Below are positions 18,197 through 26,585 of a DNA stretch of 38,079 bases, piece by piece. Position numbers and translations under genes: made by a program. Origin of the DNA: Candidatus Fermentithermobacillaceae bacterium UBA3907 (GTDB taxonomy: Bacteria > Bacillota > Sulfobacillia > Fermentithermobacillales > Fermentithermobacillaceae); assembly GCA_002391545.1 (NCBI GenBank), contig DGFF01000051.1, positions 1 through 38,079 on the forward strand, given 5' to 3'. Under the pieces are notes generated by a model. The model did not search any database. It worked only from the letters and a program-made list of their open reading frames with translations, and was not told the DNA's origin. The stretch's first letter is position 1; the number at the start of each line of letters is the position of its first letter.

Positions 18197-19618
18197 TTAC
18201 ACCGTGATTTCTTTCCATTTTTCGCTTCTGAAACGCCGCCCGAATAATATGCATCTTACGGTCAAATCTAGTACCATTGCGTACCATGCGCCAGGCAAAT
18301 GAAGTCCAACTACGTTTACCAGGAGATATGTAAGGGAAAGCCTAACTAGCCAAGCGCTTCCTCCAGTTATATACATAACCCATGTTGTGTCACCAGCTCC
18401 CCGTAGACCTCCGGAGAACACGTGGTTCATGCCCATGATAGGTTGTGCAATTGCAACAATTCTAAGTACGGTGGTGCCAAGTTGTAATACCTCAGGGTTA
18501 TCAGGTATGAAAATTCTAACAACATGAGGTGCAACGATGAATAAGACGGCGCCAGCGCAGCCCATGGCGATGGCGGCCAACCTACGGCATCTAAAAACTA
18601 CTTCCTCTGCTTTTTCAGGTGTGCCGAAGCCAAGGTATTGACCTACTAACGTAGTAGTTGCAGCTCCAAAGCTAAAACCTATAACAAGCGACATAGATTC
18701 TATTCTCAATGCTATTTGGTGGGCGGCGTAAGCGTTAGTGCCTAAACCTGCGATAACTCGTACATAGAATAACTGTGCCACTCTCAATATGAGCCTTTCG
18801 CCTGAAGCAGGTAACCCTATGGTCAAAACTGGACCCAGAACAGTTTTATCAGGTCGAAATGAACCTTGGTAAAACGGCCTAATTGGGCTGTCCTGTCGCA
18901 CTGTCAGGAATATTATGAAAACCATACCGAGTAGCCGAGCGAAGGCAGTAGCGATTCCAGCCCCTTCTGTACCTAGGGCAGGGAAGCCCCAATGTCCTGA
19001 GATCAAGGCGTAATTCCCCACCAGGTTGGTGATATTTACAAGCATTCCAACGTACATGGGCAAACGTGTATTTCCACAACCTCTTAAGGCCGCAGTGAAG
19101 GTCATAGTAACGAATTCAAAAAGCAAAGACATCCCTTTCCAATGGGAATATGGTACACCCTGCTCGATTACATCTGTTTCGGCTCCTAATAGTCTTAAAC
19201 TTGGACCTGCAAACCCAGAGATCAATACAAATGCTATTAGCCCAAGGACCATAGCGACTATAAGTGACTGTCTCAAGGTTGCTTGGGCTTTCTCGTACTC
19301 CCCTGCACCTACACGGCGTGCTACCACAGTGGTAGTGCCTACACGAATTGCATCGTAAAAGCTCATAGCTATGAATGAGATCTGGTTTGAAAGGCCGACA
19401 GCAGCTACGGAAGCCGCTCCAACCCTTCCTACCATGGCCATGTCTGCAGCATCTACAATGGATTGCAGCAGTCTCTCAGCGATAAGAGGCAACGCCAAAA
19501 TCCATATGTTTTGTTCGATAGTGTGGTTTTCTAGGTCAAGGTATCGAGGCAAATCTCTGGCTCTCTGACGCAAAGATGCTTGTTCTTGATCTTCAGTTGC
19601 AATTTCTTCTTCCTTCAA
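18197..19618 (-). CDS. MATE family efflux transporter
   Basis: Cation-coupled multidrug exporter with twelve membrane helices, 473 residues. An acidic cytoplasmic N-terminus precedes the first helix (NIWILALPLIAERLLQSIVDAADMAMVGRVG), the classical MATE start. The second half begins at VLTIGLPASGERLILRVAQLFYVRVIAGLG, reflecting the internal duplication, and QPIMGMNHVFSGGLRGAGDT is the well-known late motif. TTG 19618 is chosen because AAGGTGA lies just upstream; a GTG nine bases earlier (19627) overlaps that site. A promoter lies about 110 bases upstream. It is divergent from the M14 gene. Substrate cannot be told; members export cationic drugs or metabolites. Confidence 0.92.
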   Translation of the reverse strand: MKEEEIATEDQEQASLRQRARDLPRYLDLENHTIEQNIWILALPLIAERLLQSIVDAADMAMVGRVGAASVAAVGLSNQISFIAMSFYDAIRVGTTTVVARRVGAGEYEKAQATLRQSLIVAMVLGLIAFVLISGFAGPSLRLLGAETDVIEQGVPYSHWKGMSLLFEFVTMTFTAALRGCGNTRLPMYVGMLVNITNLVGNYALISGHWGFPALGTEGAGIATAFARLLGMVFIIFLTVRQDSPIRPFYQGSFRPDKTVLGPVLTIGLPASGERLILRVAQLFYVRVIAGLGTNAYAAHQIALRIESMSLVIGFSFGAATTTLVGQYLGFGTPEKAEEVVFRCRRLAAIAMGCAGAVLFIVAPHVVRIFIPDNPEVLQLGTTVLRIVAIAQPIMGMNHVFSGGLRGAGDTTWVMYITGGSAWLVRLSLTYLLVNVVGLHLPGAWYAMVLDLTVRCILFGRRFRSEKWKEITV

Positions 19619-19734
19619 ATCGGTCACCTTTTTTGATGTTGTAGAACAAGAGGCCCACTGCCATCTATTCGTTCCAGACAGTCTGTGCTACGTTGCTCAA
19701 AATTATTACGTAAGTCAAAATACATTCCTAAACT

Positions 19735-19763
19735 ATCATATATCTGATTCGCTAAGAAGGCAA
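19735..19763 (-). promoter_or_regulatory. Predicted promoter of the MATE gene
   Basis: Minus-strand TTGCCT (19763-19758) and TATGAT (19740-19735) with a 17-base spacer. Start of transcription near 19728, leader about 110 bases. Confidence 0.5.
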
Positions 19764-19879
19764 ATTGCTACGCTACCCGTTATTTCAAAAGTATTATTTT
19801 CCGAATTCGGATGTTTAAAGGTACTATGTAAAGGATATTTCGATTCTCGTATCGAATTTTTATTGTAGAGCCGAGAGTG

Positions 19880-19907
19880 TTCAAAGGGCTGGGCGTAAAA
19901 ATATAAT
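19880..19907 (+). promoter_or_regulatory. Predicted promoter of the M14 peptidase gene
   Basis: TTCAAA (19880-19885) and a perfect TATAAT (19902-19907) with a 16-base spacer; the leader would be about 60 bases. Confidence 0.5.
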
Positions 19908-19974
19908 GCGAAGGGAGTTGATTCCTGGTAATTCTTAATGCAAAACTTTCTGCAAATAAGGAGCCAGGTAAAGC

Positions 19975-22560
19975 ATGGGAAAAGAGGAACGCGAGACTGC
20001 TAAGGTGACTTCGCCAGAAGAGTTTTTCGGTTTTACCCTTGGCAGCGATCGGAAGATGGCCCGTTGGGATAGTATCGTCGATTACTTTTACAAACTTGAA
20101 GCGGAATCGGATCGGATAAAAGTTATCAACATGGGTAAAAGCACAGAAGGCAATGATTTTCTGTTAACAATTATCTCATCCCCTGGGAATCTCGCTAAAT
20201 TAGACTACTACAAAGATATCAATGCCAAAATATCTGATCCCAGGGGCCTGGATTTGGACACTGTTGAAGATTTGATAGATAAAGGTAAGGTTGTGGTTTG
20301 TCAGAGCATGAGTTTGCACGCGACCGAAATAGGTGGGACCCAAATGGCCCCCGAACTAGCCTACGATCTTTTGTCTGATGATTCCGAAGTTACAAAGAGC
20401 ATATTGGATAACGTGATTTTTCTTATGGTGCCTTGTTTTAACCCAGATGGGCAAATAATGGTAACAGATTGGTACAATCGTTATCTTGGTACTGAGTATG
20501 AAGGTACTATGCTTCCTTATCTTTACCATAAGTACGCAGGTCATGATAACAACAGAGATGCTTTTGCAATGAATCTGGTTGAATCTAGGTATGTCGGTAG
20601 TATCTTGTTCAGCGAATGGCACCCCCAAGCATATCAAGATCACCATCACATGGGTAGTACCGGGGCACGCTTGTATATTGCACCATACTGCAATGCAATA
20701 AGACCCTATGCAGATCCGTTGGTTTGGCGTGAGGACGCGTGGTACGGCGCTCACATGGCGTACGCTTTGGAAGAGGCAGGCAAGACAGGCATCCTCAACG
20801 ATGCGCAATTTCCAGGGTGGGGCCACTTTGGTTTTCACTGGATCGCTACACATCACAATATTGCCGGGATGCTTACTGAATCTGCTTCGGCCAAACTGGC
20901 GACACCTATGTACATTCATCCGCACCAATTAAAGGGAGCTTGCCCCAAAACCATGCCTGAGTATGAACCCCAGACCAATTTCCCCAATCCTTGGCCAGGC
21001 GGATGGTGGCGTTTGCGGGATATAGTTGAGCAGCAAAAAATAGCCGCGTGGTCGTTGTTAGAGATATGTGCCGAGTTCCGAGAGAAGATATTGTGGAATG
21101 CCTACTTGAAAGGTGTTCGGCAAACTGAAAGAGGGGCAAATGGTACGCCTAAGAACTACGTGATTTCTACGGAGCAGCATGATCCCCTCACGGCTCTAAA
21201 ACTTGTGGAAGTGCTTTTGGGGCAGGGAATAGAAGTTAAGCGTAGCAAAGAGGGCTTTGTAGCAGACGGGAAAATATACGGTGAAGGCTCTTTTGTGGTG
21301 TCTCTGGCTCAACCCAAAATGGGAGTTATAAGAAATCTTCTGGGCAGGACCTTTTATCCAGATAACTATTGGACAAGAAATCCTGACGGATCGCCAATTG
21401 TGTATGATACTGCTACTGATACTATAGGTGAGTTTATGGGCGTGGCGGTAGATCCTATAGAATCTGAAATAACTGCAAATTTGGAGATAGTTACAGACGT
21501 AGATAGGAGAGCTTACGTCTGTGAAGAAGCCACGAGATGCATATATTATAATGTTGAAGGTTATGCACTAGATCCTAGGTTAAACGATACTTTTGCTGTA
21601 GTTTCACGCCTGCTCCAAGAAGGTATCCCAGTATGGAGATTGGATGAACCAGTACGGGAGGGAGAGTACCCCAATTGTCCCAACATGCCTTCTGGGGCGT
21701 TTTACGTTGAGCACACGGAAAAAGTTGCAGATAGGTTAAAAACCCTTTCTAATGAGCGTGGCGTTTCAATGTATCCAGTTAAGGTTGGGATTGGTGACCT
21801 AGCCAGGCATGAAATTCAACCTCTAAGAGTGGGGATATACCAGAGGTATTGGGGAGGCAATGCTGATGAAGGATGGACTAGATTGGTCCTAGAGAATTTC
21901 GATTTTCCCTACGTGACTCTAATGGATGCAGATTTCAAGGAAGGCAACCTAAGGGACAAGGTTGATGTGATCATTTTCCCTGCAGATAGGCCCGAAATGA
22001 TACTCGGTCCCCATCTAATTGACGATAGGAAGACACCCTATCCCATTCCCTCAATGCCCCCTGAGTACCGTAGCGGTATAGGGAAAGAAGGTGCCAAAAC
22101 CGTCAGAGAATTTGTAGAAAAGGGTGGTCGCCTCGTTGCGTTCGACTCGTCCTGCAAGTTTGCAATAGATACGTGCCAACTCAGAGTAAAAAATATACTA
22201 GAGGGACTTACTTTTGAGGATTACTATTGTCACGGTTCAACCCTGAGGGTCAAGGTAGACACTACGAACAAAATCGGATACGGCATGCCTCAGGAGGCCC
22301 TGGCTTTGGTTTGGGGTGGTCAGGCGTTCGAAATCAGAGATACCTTTGGGTCGGACAGATACTCAGTTATTGCAGAGTACCCAGGAAAAGATCTGCTCGA
22401 GAGCGGATGGCTTATAGGAGAAGAAATAATAAAGAAGAAACCTTGCGTGATTTCGGCTAAGTGTGGAGACGGTGAAGTAGTATTGTTTGGTTTCAGACCC
22501 CTTTTCCGGGCCCAGACTCACGGTACGTTCAAACTGTTGTTTAACTGTTTGATTGATTAG
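19975..22560 (+). CDS. M14 family metallopeptidase (zinc carboxypeptidase) with C-terminal GATase1-like domain
   Basis: Large protein of 861 residues without a signal peptide. Residues 20-330 form an M14 carboxypeptidase domain: zinc ligands His115 and Glu118 in SLHATEIG, His216 in SEWHPQAYQ; substrate-binding GHDNNRDAF (Arg194); FNPDG; and catalytic Glu302 in MLTESAS. The middle part is mixed and unassigned. Residues of about 610-860 (RVGIYQRYWGG, VDVIIFPADRP, FVEKGGRLVAFDSS) look like a class I glutamine-amidotransferase-like flavodoxin fold, probably without amidase activity. The ATG has AAGGAG and AGG upstream. It is followed after 62 bases by an amidohydrolase gene, so the two are likely co-transcribed. 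Role in peptide or modified-peptide breakdown is inferred. Confidence 0.85.
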   Translation: MGKEERETAKVTSPEEFFGFTLGSDRKMARWDSIVDYFYKLEAESDRIKVINMGKSTEGNDFLLTIISSPGNLAKLDYYKDINAKISDPRGLDLDTVEDLIDKGKVVVCQSMSLHATEIGGTQMAPELAYDLLSDDSEVTKSILDNVIFLMVPCFNPDGQIMVTDWYNRYLGTEYEGTMLPYLYHKYAGHDNNRDAFAMNLVESRYVGSILFSEWHPQAYQDHHHMGSTGARLYIAPYCNAIRPYADPLVWREDAWYGAHMAYALEEAGKTGILNDAQFPGWGHFGFHWIATHHNIAGMLTESASAKLATPMYIHPHQLKGACPKTMPEYEPQTNFPNPWPGGWWRLRDIVEQQKIAAWSLLEICAEFREKILWNAYLKGVRQTERGANGTPKNYVISTEQHDPLTALKLVEVLLGQGIEVKRSKEGFVADGKIYGEGSFVVSLAQPKMGVIRNLLGRTFYPDNYWTRNPDGSPIVYDTATDTIGEFMGVAVDPIESEITANLEIVTDVDRRAYVCEEATRCIYYNVEGYALDPRLNDTFAVVSRLLQEGIPVWRLDEPVREGEYPNCPNMPSGAFYVEHTEKVADRLKTLSNERGVSMYPVKVGIGDLARHEIQPLRVGIYQRYWGGNADEGWTRLVLENFDFPYVTLMDADFKEGNLRDKVDVIIFPADRPEMILGPHLIDDRKTPYPIPSMPPEYRSGIGKEGAKTVREFVEKGGRLVAFDSSCKFAIDTCQLRVKNILEGLTFEDYYCHGSTLRVKVDTTNKIGYGMPQEALALVWGGQAFEIRDTFGSDRYSVIAEYPGKDLLESGWLIGEEIIKKKPCVISAKCGDGEVVLFGFRPLFRAQTHGTFKLLFNCLID

Positions 22561-22622
22561 TCGCGAGCAGGCAGGTAGGGGTTGGAATAACAAAGCAACT
22601 AAAAAGGAGGGCATTACGTCTA

Positions 22623-23804
22623 ATGCTAGCAATTGTAAATGGTAAAGTACTAACGATCACAAACGGAACCCTGGATGAAGGTGTAGTTCTTATCGAAGAA
22701 GGTAAGATCAAGGCTGTGGGAAAAGACATTCCCATTCCCGAAGGCGCAGAAGTAATTGATGCTAAAGGGAAAATGGTTACGCCTGGCTTAATTGACTCCC
22801 ATAGCCACCTTGCAGTATTTGGAGAACCTTCTGTCTGGGCAAACTCGGACGGCAACGAGGTGACCGATCCTATTACGCCTCACCTTAGGGGTATTGATGC
22901 TCTAAACCCAAATGACCCGGCAATCAAGGATGTTCTGACCGGGGGAGTTACTACAGTTTATACAGGGCCAGGAAGTGCGAACCTCATCGGCGGAACTGGC
23001 TTTGCCATGAAACTAAGGGGCAGAACAGTAGATGAAATGGTTATCCCAGGCACAGAAGCCATGAAAATGGCGTTGGGTGAGAACCCGAAGCGTGTTTACG
23101 GGCAGGGCCAGAAGCGAGCGCCCAACACACGTATGGGAAATGCTGCTGTACTCCGCGAGGCTTTGGTGAAAGCGCAGAACTACATGAATAAGATGGAGAA
23201 AGCTCAGGAAAAAGGAAAGTCCGAAGAAAATTCTACACCTCCTGAAAGAGATCTTAAGATGGAGGCGTTAGGACGCGTTCTAAGACGAGAGATAAAAGCG
23301 AGAATCCATGCGCATAGGGCCGATGACATAATGACGGCTATACGTATCGCCGAAGAGTTCAATCTAGATTACATCATCGAACACTGCACAGAGGGTTACA
23401 AAATTGCTGATATTTTAGGGGCTAGAAAGGTAAGAGCTACAGTCGGACCTTTGCTCATGAGCCGTTCAAAGATGGAACTATTGGATGTGTCTTTGGCTAA
23501 CCCAGGTATTTTAGCCAAAGCCGGTGTTACTGTAGCCATCCAATGCGACTCGACTTCCGGTACCCGTTGGTTAGCTTGTCATACAGGTCTTGCAGTTCGT
23601 GAAGGAATGCCAGAAGATTTGGCTATGGAGGCCATAACTATAGTTCCTGCACAGATATTGGGCATCGATGACAGAGTTGGTAGCCTTGAAGTCGGGAAAG
23701 ATGCCGACCTAGTTATTTGGAACGGGCATCCGTTCAATACCCTGACGGTTGCAGAGAAAGTGTTTATAGAAGGAGAACTTGTATACGAGAGAAAGAACTC
23801 CTAA
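22623..23804 (+). CDS. Amidohydrolase, imidazolonepropionase-like (possible metal-dependent carboxypeptidase)
   Basis: Metal-dependent hydrolase of 393 residues in the HutI-like amidohydrolase group. It has the N-terminal beta sandwich (AIVNGKVLTITNGTL), the metal site GLIDSHSHL (His60, His62), an EAMKMALGENPKRVYGQ segment characteristic of this subgroup, then IHAHRADD and EHCTEGYK (histidine ligands) and CDSTSG (catalytic Asp), ending in the GKDADLVIWNG return strand. Characterised relatives include dipeptidases acting on C-terminal residues, but substrate is not predictable here. AAGGAGG lies 12 bases before the ATG. It follows the M14 gene and is ended by a strong terminator; the pair fits peptide degradation. 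Confidence 0.85.
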   Translation: MLAIVNGKVLTITNGTLDEGVVLIEEGKIKAVGKDIPIPEGAEVIDAKGKMVTPGLIDSHSHLAVFGEPSVWANSDGNEVTDPITPHLRGIDALNPNDPAIKDVLTGGVTTVYTGPGSANLIGGTGFAMKLRGRTVDEMVIPGTEAMKMALGENPKRVYGQGQKRAPNTRMGNAAVLREALVKAQNYMNKMEKAQEKGKSEENSTPPERDLKMEALGRVLRREIKARIHAHRADDIMTAIRIAEEFNLDYIIEHCTEGYKIADILGARKVRATVGPLLMSRSKMELLDVSLANPGILAKAGVTVAIQCDSTSGTRWLACHTGLAVREGMPEDLAMEAITIVPAQILGIDDRVGSLEVGKDADLVIWNGHPFNTLTVAEKVFIEGELVYERKNS

Positions 23805-23838
23805 TTACGTTGGTAGTTGGCAAGGTTTATAAAGGCGA

Positions 23839-23872
23839 AGAGACCGGTTTAGAAGCCGGTCTCTTTTTTTTC
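23839..23872 (+). terminator. Strong intrinsic terminator after the amidohydrolase gene
   Basis: Stem AGAGACCGG (23839-23847) and CCGGTCTCT (23856-23864), 8-base loop, followed by a run of eight T. Confidence 0.92.
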
Positions 23873-23906
23873 ATAGTTTTGCGATTTTTCCGCAGATGGT
23901 AACAGG

Positions 23907-24569
23907 CTAGTTTAACCATCGGTAGGTATCTTTTTGCGAAGACGGGGACATTTCTTCGTATAGTTCTGCAAGATGAGAAATATCATTGATTTTTTCTACC
24001 TGTAATTTACCATCCTTAAACGAGATAACACTGATGGATGCGTTATCAGGGGTAGGTGAGCTAGGGTCTGGGAGCATTCCTTGTGCGTATGCCAACAAAC
24101 ATCTTACAACCCCACCATGGGTTACTATAACCACATTAGACTCAGGATGTTTTTTTAGAATGTCTTCAAATGCATCTACAGATCTTTGGTGTAGGTCGAT
24201 ATATGATTCTCCGCCGCCAGGTCGTGGAGTATTCAAAGGGTCTTCCTTTAATGATTCAAAAAACTCAGGGTAAAGTCTCTTTGACTCCTCCATGGTTTTA
24301 CCCTGCAAACTGCCGCAATGTATTTCTCTAAGCCTGGGATCAAGGATTGGCTCAAGGTCATGGTACTTTGCAATTGCCTCGGCAGTTTTTCGTGCGCGAT
24401 CTAGGTCGCTAGAATAGATAGCATCAATATTGGCAGTTGAGAGCGCTTTTCCTACCAGTTCAGCCTGTCTCTTGCCGTATTCAGAAAGGGGTGCGTCAAG
24501 ATGCCCTTGAAGTATTCCTTCCCTGTTAGCCAAAGTTTGACCATGTCTTATTAAATATACTGTTGTCAT
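23907..24569 (-). CDS. Histidine phosphatase family protein (phosphoglycerate mutase-like)
   Basis: Cytosolic phosphatase or mutase of 220 residues. The nucleophile motif LIRHGQT lies at the N-terminus (His9), followed by PLSEYGKRQAELVG, SSDLDRARKTAE, REIHCGSLQGK (acid region) and the second catalytic histidine in VIVTHGGVVRCLL. This is the pattern of cofactor-dependent PGAM relatives, alpha-ribazole phosphatases and broad phosphatases (PhoE type); the exact substrate is open. ATG 24569 is preceded by AGAGGTGG; the in-frame GTG at 24581 lies inside that site. Convergent with the amidohydrolase and divergent from the C_GCAxxG_C_C gene. Confidence 0.88.
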   Translation of the reverse strand: MTTVYLIRHGQTLANREGILQGHLDAPLSEYGKRQAELVGKALSTANIDAIYSSDLDRARKTAEAIAKYHDLEPILDPRLREIHCGSLQGKTMEESKRLYPEFFESLKEDPLNTPRPGGGESYIDLHQRSVDAFEDILKKHPESNVVIVTHGGVVRCLLAYAQGMLPDPSSPTPDNASISVISFKDGKLQVEKINDISHLAELYEEMSPSSQKDTYRWLN

Positions 24570-24674
24570 AGTTGCTACCACCTCTATTTTGTGAAAACGC
24601 TTCTACTTAATCAAAGTATATCGGTTTTCAAAGTATCGATCTACAGGTGACCCGAAGGGGTGCAGTTCTTACAA

Positions 24675-24700
24675 AAAGGTGAAACCTTTCGTGTTATAGT
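24675..24700 (+). promoter_or_regulatory. Predicted extended -10 promoter with a palindrome in the spacer
   Basis: TGTTATAGT, an extended -10, ends at 24700 with no good -35 box. Just upstream is the perfect palindrome AAAGGT-GAA-ACCTTT (24675-24689), which could be a regulator site. It would drive the C_GCAxxG_C_C gene and possibly purA. Confidence 0.45.
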
Positions 24701-24730
24701 TTAGAATGGCTATTTGGGAGGGTCAAAAAG

Positions 24731-25201
24731 TTGAGTACAGACCGAGTATCTGAGATTGTTTGTGAAGTTAATCGGAAGCGCGCAGACGGTTTTAATTGTG
24801 CCGAATCGACCTTCTATGGCGTTTGCAGGTATCTTGGGGTTGATATGCCAGTTTCGTGTATGACGGGATTTGGAGGAGGGCTAGTAGGCATAGGCTCTGT
24901 GTGTGGAGCTGTGTCAGGGGCTATTTGCGGTTTAGGCATTTACATAGGAAGAACCGAACCAGGTGACGAAGAGAGCAAAGCCAGATGCAAGGATTTGGGG
25001 CAGCAGATCGTGCAAGAATTTACCAGTGAAATGGGTGCTCTTACATGTCATGATATATTAGGATTTGCTCTCGACTCGGAGGGTGGCCCAGAGGAGGACG
25101 TGAAAGATAACCGCAAGAAAACGCGGTGTAGTGCAGCCGTTAGGATTGCTTTGGAATCGGCAATTAGAACGATAGAATCAGATAAGCAAGAAAGTAAGTA
25201 A
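24731..25201 (+). CDS. C_GCAxxG_C_C family redox protein
   Basis: Cysteine-rich protein of 156 residues of the putative redox-active C_GCAxxG_C_C family (PF09719), common in anaerobes. Cysteines stand at positions 23 (FNCAES), 32, 43, 58 and 66 (VCGAVSGAICGLG), 86, 105 and 132; the Gly-rich stretch GFGGGLVGIGSVCGAVSGA is the core motif. No signal or membrane segment. The TTG start at 24731 is preceded by GGGAGGG at good spacing. Members probably exchange disulfides or bind a metal or cofactor; no precise reaction is known. It lies 47 bases upstream of purA and may be in the same transcript. Confidence 0.85.
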   Translation: MSTDRVSEIVCEVNRKRADGFNCAESTFYGVCRYLGVDMPVSCMTGFGGGLVGIGSVCGAVSGAICGLGIYIGRTEPGDEESKARCKDLGQQIVQEFTSEMGALTCHDILGFALDSEGGPEEDVKDNRKKTRCSAAVRIALESAIRTIESDKQESK

Positions 25202-25216
25202 GTAACGCTCATTCAC

Positions 25217-25251
25217 AAGGAGGGAGCGGGTGTAATATACCCGGAAATATG
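25217..25251 (+). promoter_or_regulatory. purA ribosome binding site separated from the start by a hairpin
   Basis: The strong site AAGGAGGGAG (25217-25226) lies about 25 bases from the purA ATG (25249), too far for normal use. Between them is a hairpin with stem CGGGT (25227-25231) and ACCCG (25239-25243), 7-base loop. If folded, the effective spacing falls to about 8 bases, ideal for initiation. Confidence 0.55.
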
Positions 25252-26538
25252 CCAGTAGTAGTTGTGGTTGGGAGCCAGTGGGGAGATGAAGGCAAAGGAA
25301 AGATAACAGATTACTTGGCTCTTGAAGCAGATGTGGTAGTTAGGTATCAAGGTGGACCTAATGCAGGTCACACCGTGGTTGTAAATGAAGAAGAATTTCA
25401 ACTTCACTTGCTTCCTTCAGGCATCTTATACCCAGAAAAACTGTCTATAATAGGAAACGGTGTGGTTGTAGATCCCCTAATATTGGTTGACGAACTAGAA
25501 GCTATGCACAAAAGAGGGCGAGATACGCGAGGCCTTCGTATTAGTGATAGAGCCCATTTGATTATGCCGTATCATAAAATTCTAGATGCGCTTCAAGAAG
25601 AAAGTATGGGTGAGAGTAAGATTGGTACAACCCTAAAAGGAGTTGGACCTGCATACATGGATAAAGCGGCTAGAGTTGGTATTAGGGTGGGGGATCTTCT
25701 AGAGCCTGCACTGTTCAAAGAGAGACTGCAAGCCAATTTAAGCGATAAGAATAGGGTGCTAAAATATATCTACGGTAAAGACACGCTGGCCCTAGAGCCT
25801 ATTTTGGACTCTTATTTGGAAGCAGGCGAATATCTGGCACCGTACATTACAGATACGGCTGTTCTGATTAACCATGCAATAGATGAGGACAAGAAATTGC
25901 TATTTGAGGGCGCCCAGGGAACGTTATTAGACCTAGACCACGGAACTTACCCCTACGTTACATCGAGTCATCCAGTGGCAGGAGGGGCTTGCATTGGAGC
26001 AGGAGTAGGGCCTACGAAAATAGATGAAATAATAGGTGTTGTAAAAGCTTATACATCCCGGGTAGGCGATGGCCCATTTCCCACAGAACTGCTTGACGAG
26101 ACCGGCGATTGGATACGGGAAAAAGGACACGAATATGGAGTGACTACAGGCAGGCCTAGGAGAATTGGCTGGTTAGATTTGGTAATGTTGAATTACGCTG
26201 CAGTTCTGAATGGTTTTACAGGAATTGCTTTTACTAGGCTAGATATACTTTCAGGATTAGACGTTGTAAAGGTAGCTTATGCATATGAGCGCGATGGGCA
26301 GATAGTGCGTGAATTTCCTGCAAGTTTCAAGGAACTAGCGAAATGCAAACCTATATACAAGGAGTTTCCAGGATGGCCTGAAATAGATCCCAACGTACGT
26401 ACATTTGATCAACTGCATCCAAACGTCCAAGATTATGTCAAGTTTGTATCTGAGAGCATAGGGGTGGAACCATCAATCATTTCCCTAGGTAGAGGTAGGG
26501 AAGATTCTCTTACCTTGAGGAACGTGTTCGGTATGTAG
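25249..26538 (+). CDS. purA: Adenylosuccinate synthetase
   Basis: Joins IMP and aspartate using GTP to make adenylosuccinate, the first step from IMP to AMP. Length 429 residues, normal. The GTP-binding loop GSQWGDEGKGK (catalytic Asp13) and GGPNAGHTVVV (His41) are intact, as are GVGPAYMDKAARVGIR (IMP site), FEGAQGTLLDLDHGTYPYVTSS-type region, TTGRPRRIGWLD and the C-terminal ISLGRGREDSL base-binding loop. The start agrees with the family consensus beginning just before VVVVVG. The ribosome binding site is unusual (see the hairpin entry). The next gene follows after 47 bases without a terminator. No other purine genes are near. Confidence 0.97.
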   Translation: MPVVVVVGSQWGDEGKGKITDYLALEADVVVRYQGGPNAGHTVVVNEEEFQLHLLPSGILYPEKLSIIGNGVVVDPLILVDELEAMHKRGRDTRGLRISDRAHLIMPYHKILDALQEESMGESKIGTTLKGVGPAYMDKAARVGIRVGDLLEPALFKERLQANLSDKNRVLKYIYGKDTLALEPILDSYLEAGEYLAPYITDTAVLINHAIDEDKKLLFEGAQGTLLDLDHGTYPYVTSSHPVAGGACIGAGVGPTKIDEIIGVVKAYTSRVGDGPFPTELLDETGDWIREKGHEYGVTTGRPRRIGWLDLVMLNYAAVLNGFTGIAFTRLDILSGLDVVKVAYAYERDGQIVREFPASFKELAKCKPIYKEFPGWPEIDPNVRTFDQLHPNVQDYVKFVSESIGVEPSIISLGRGREDSLTLRNVFGM

Positions 26539-26585
26539 AAAAGCCAGTCTCGTTTGATGGTCAACTGAAACTGGAGTCGGCGCTT

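Larger units (their letters stand above)
19619..19974. other. Divergent control region between the MATE and M14 genes
   Basis: About 355 bases, AT-rich, no convincing gene. It contains the two promoters listed separately and a six-base hairpin (TTCGAT/ATCGAA, 19839-19856) followed by TTTTT. The hairpin resembles a terminator, but no plus-strand gene precedes it. Confidence 0.5.

Noticed and set aside
19839..19861. Terminator-like hairpin with TTTTT before the M14 gene
   Set aside because: The stem has only six pairs and no plus-strand gene lies upstream for it to end.
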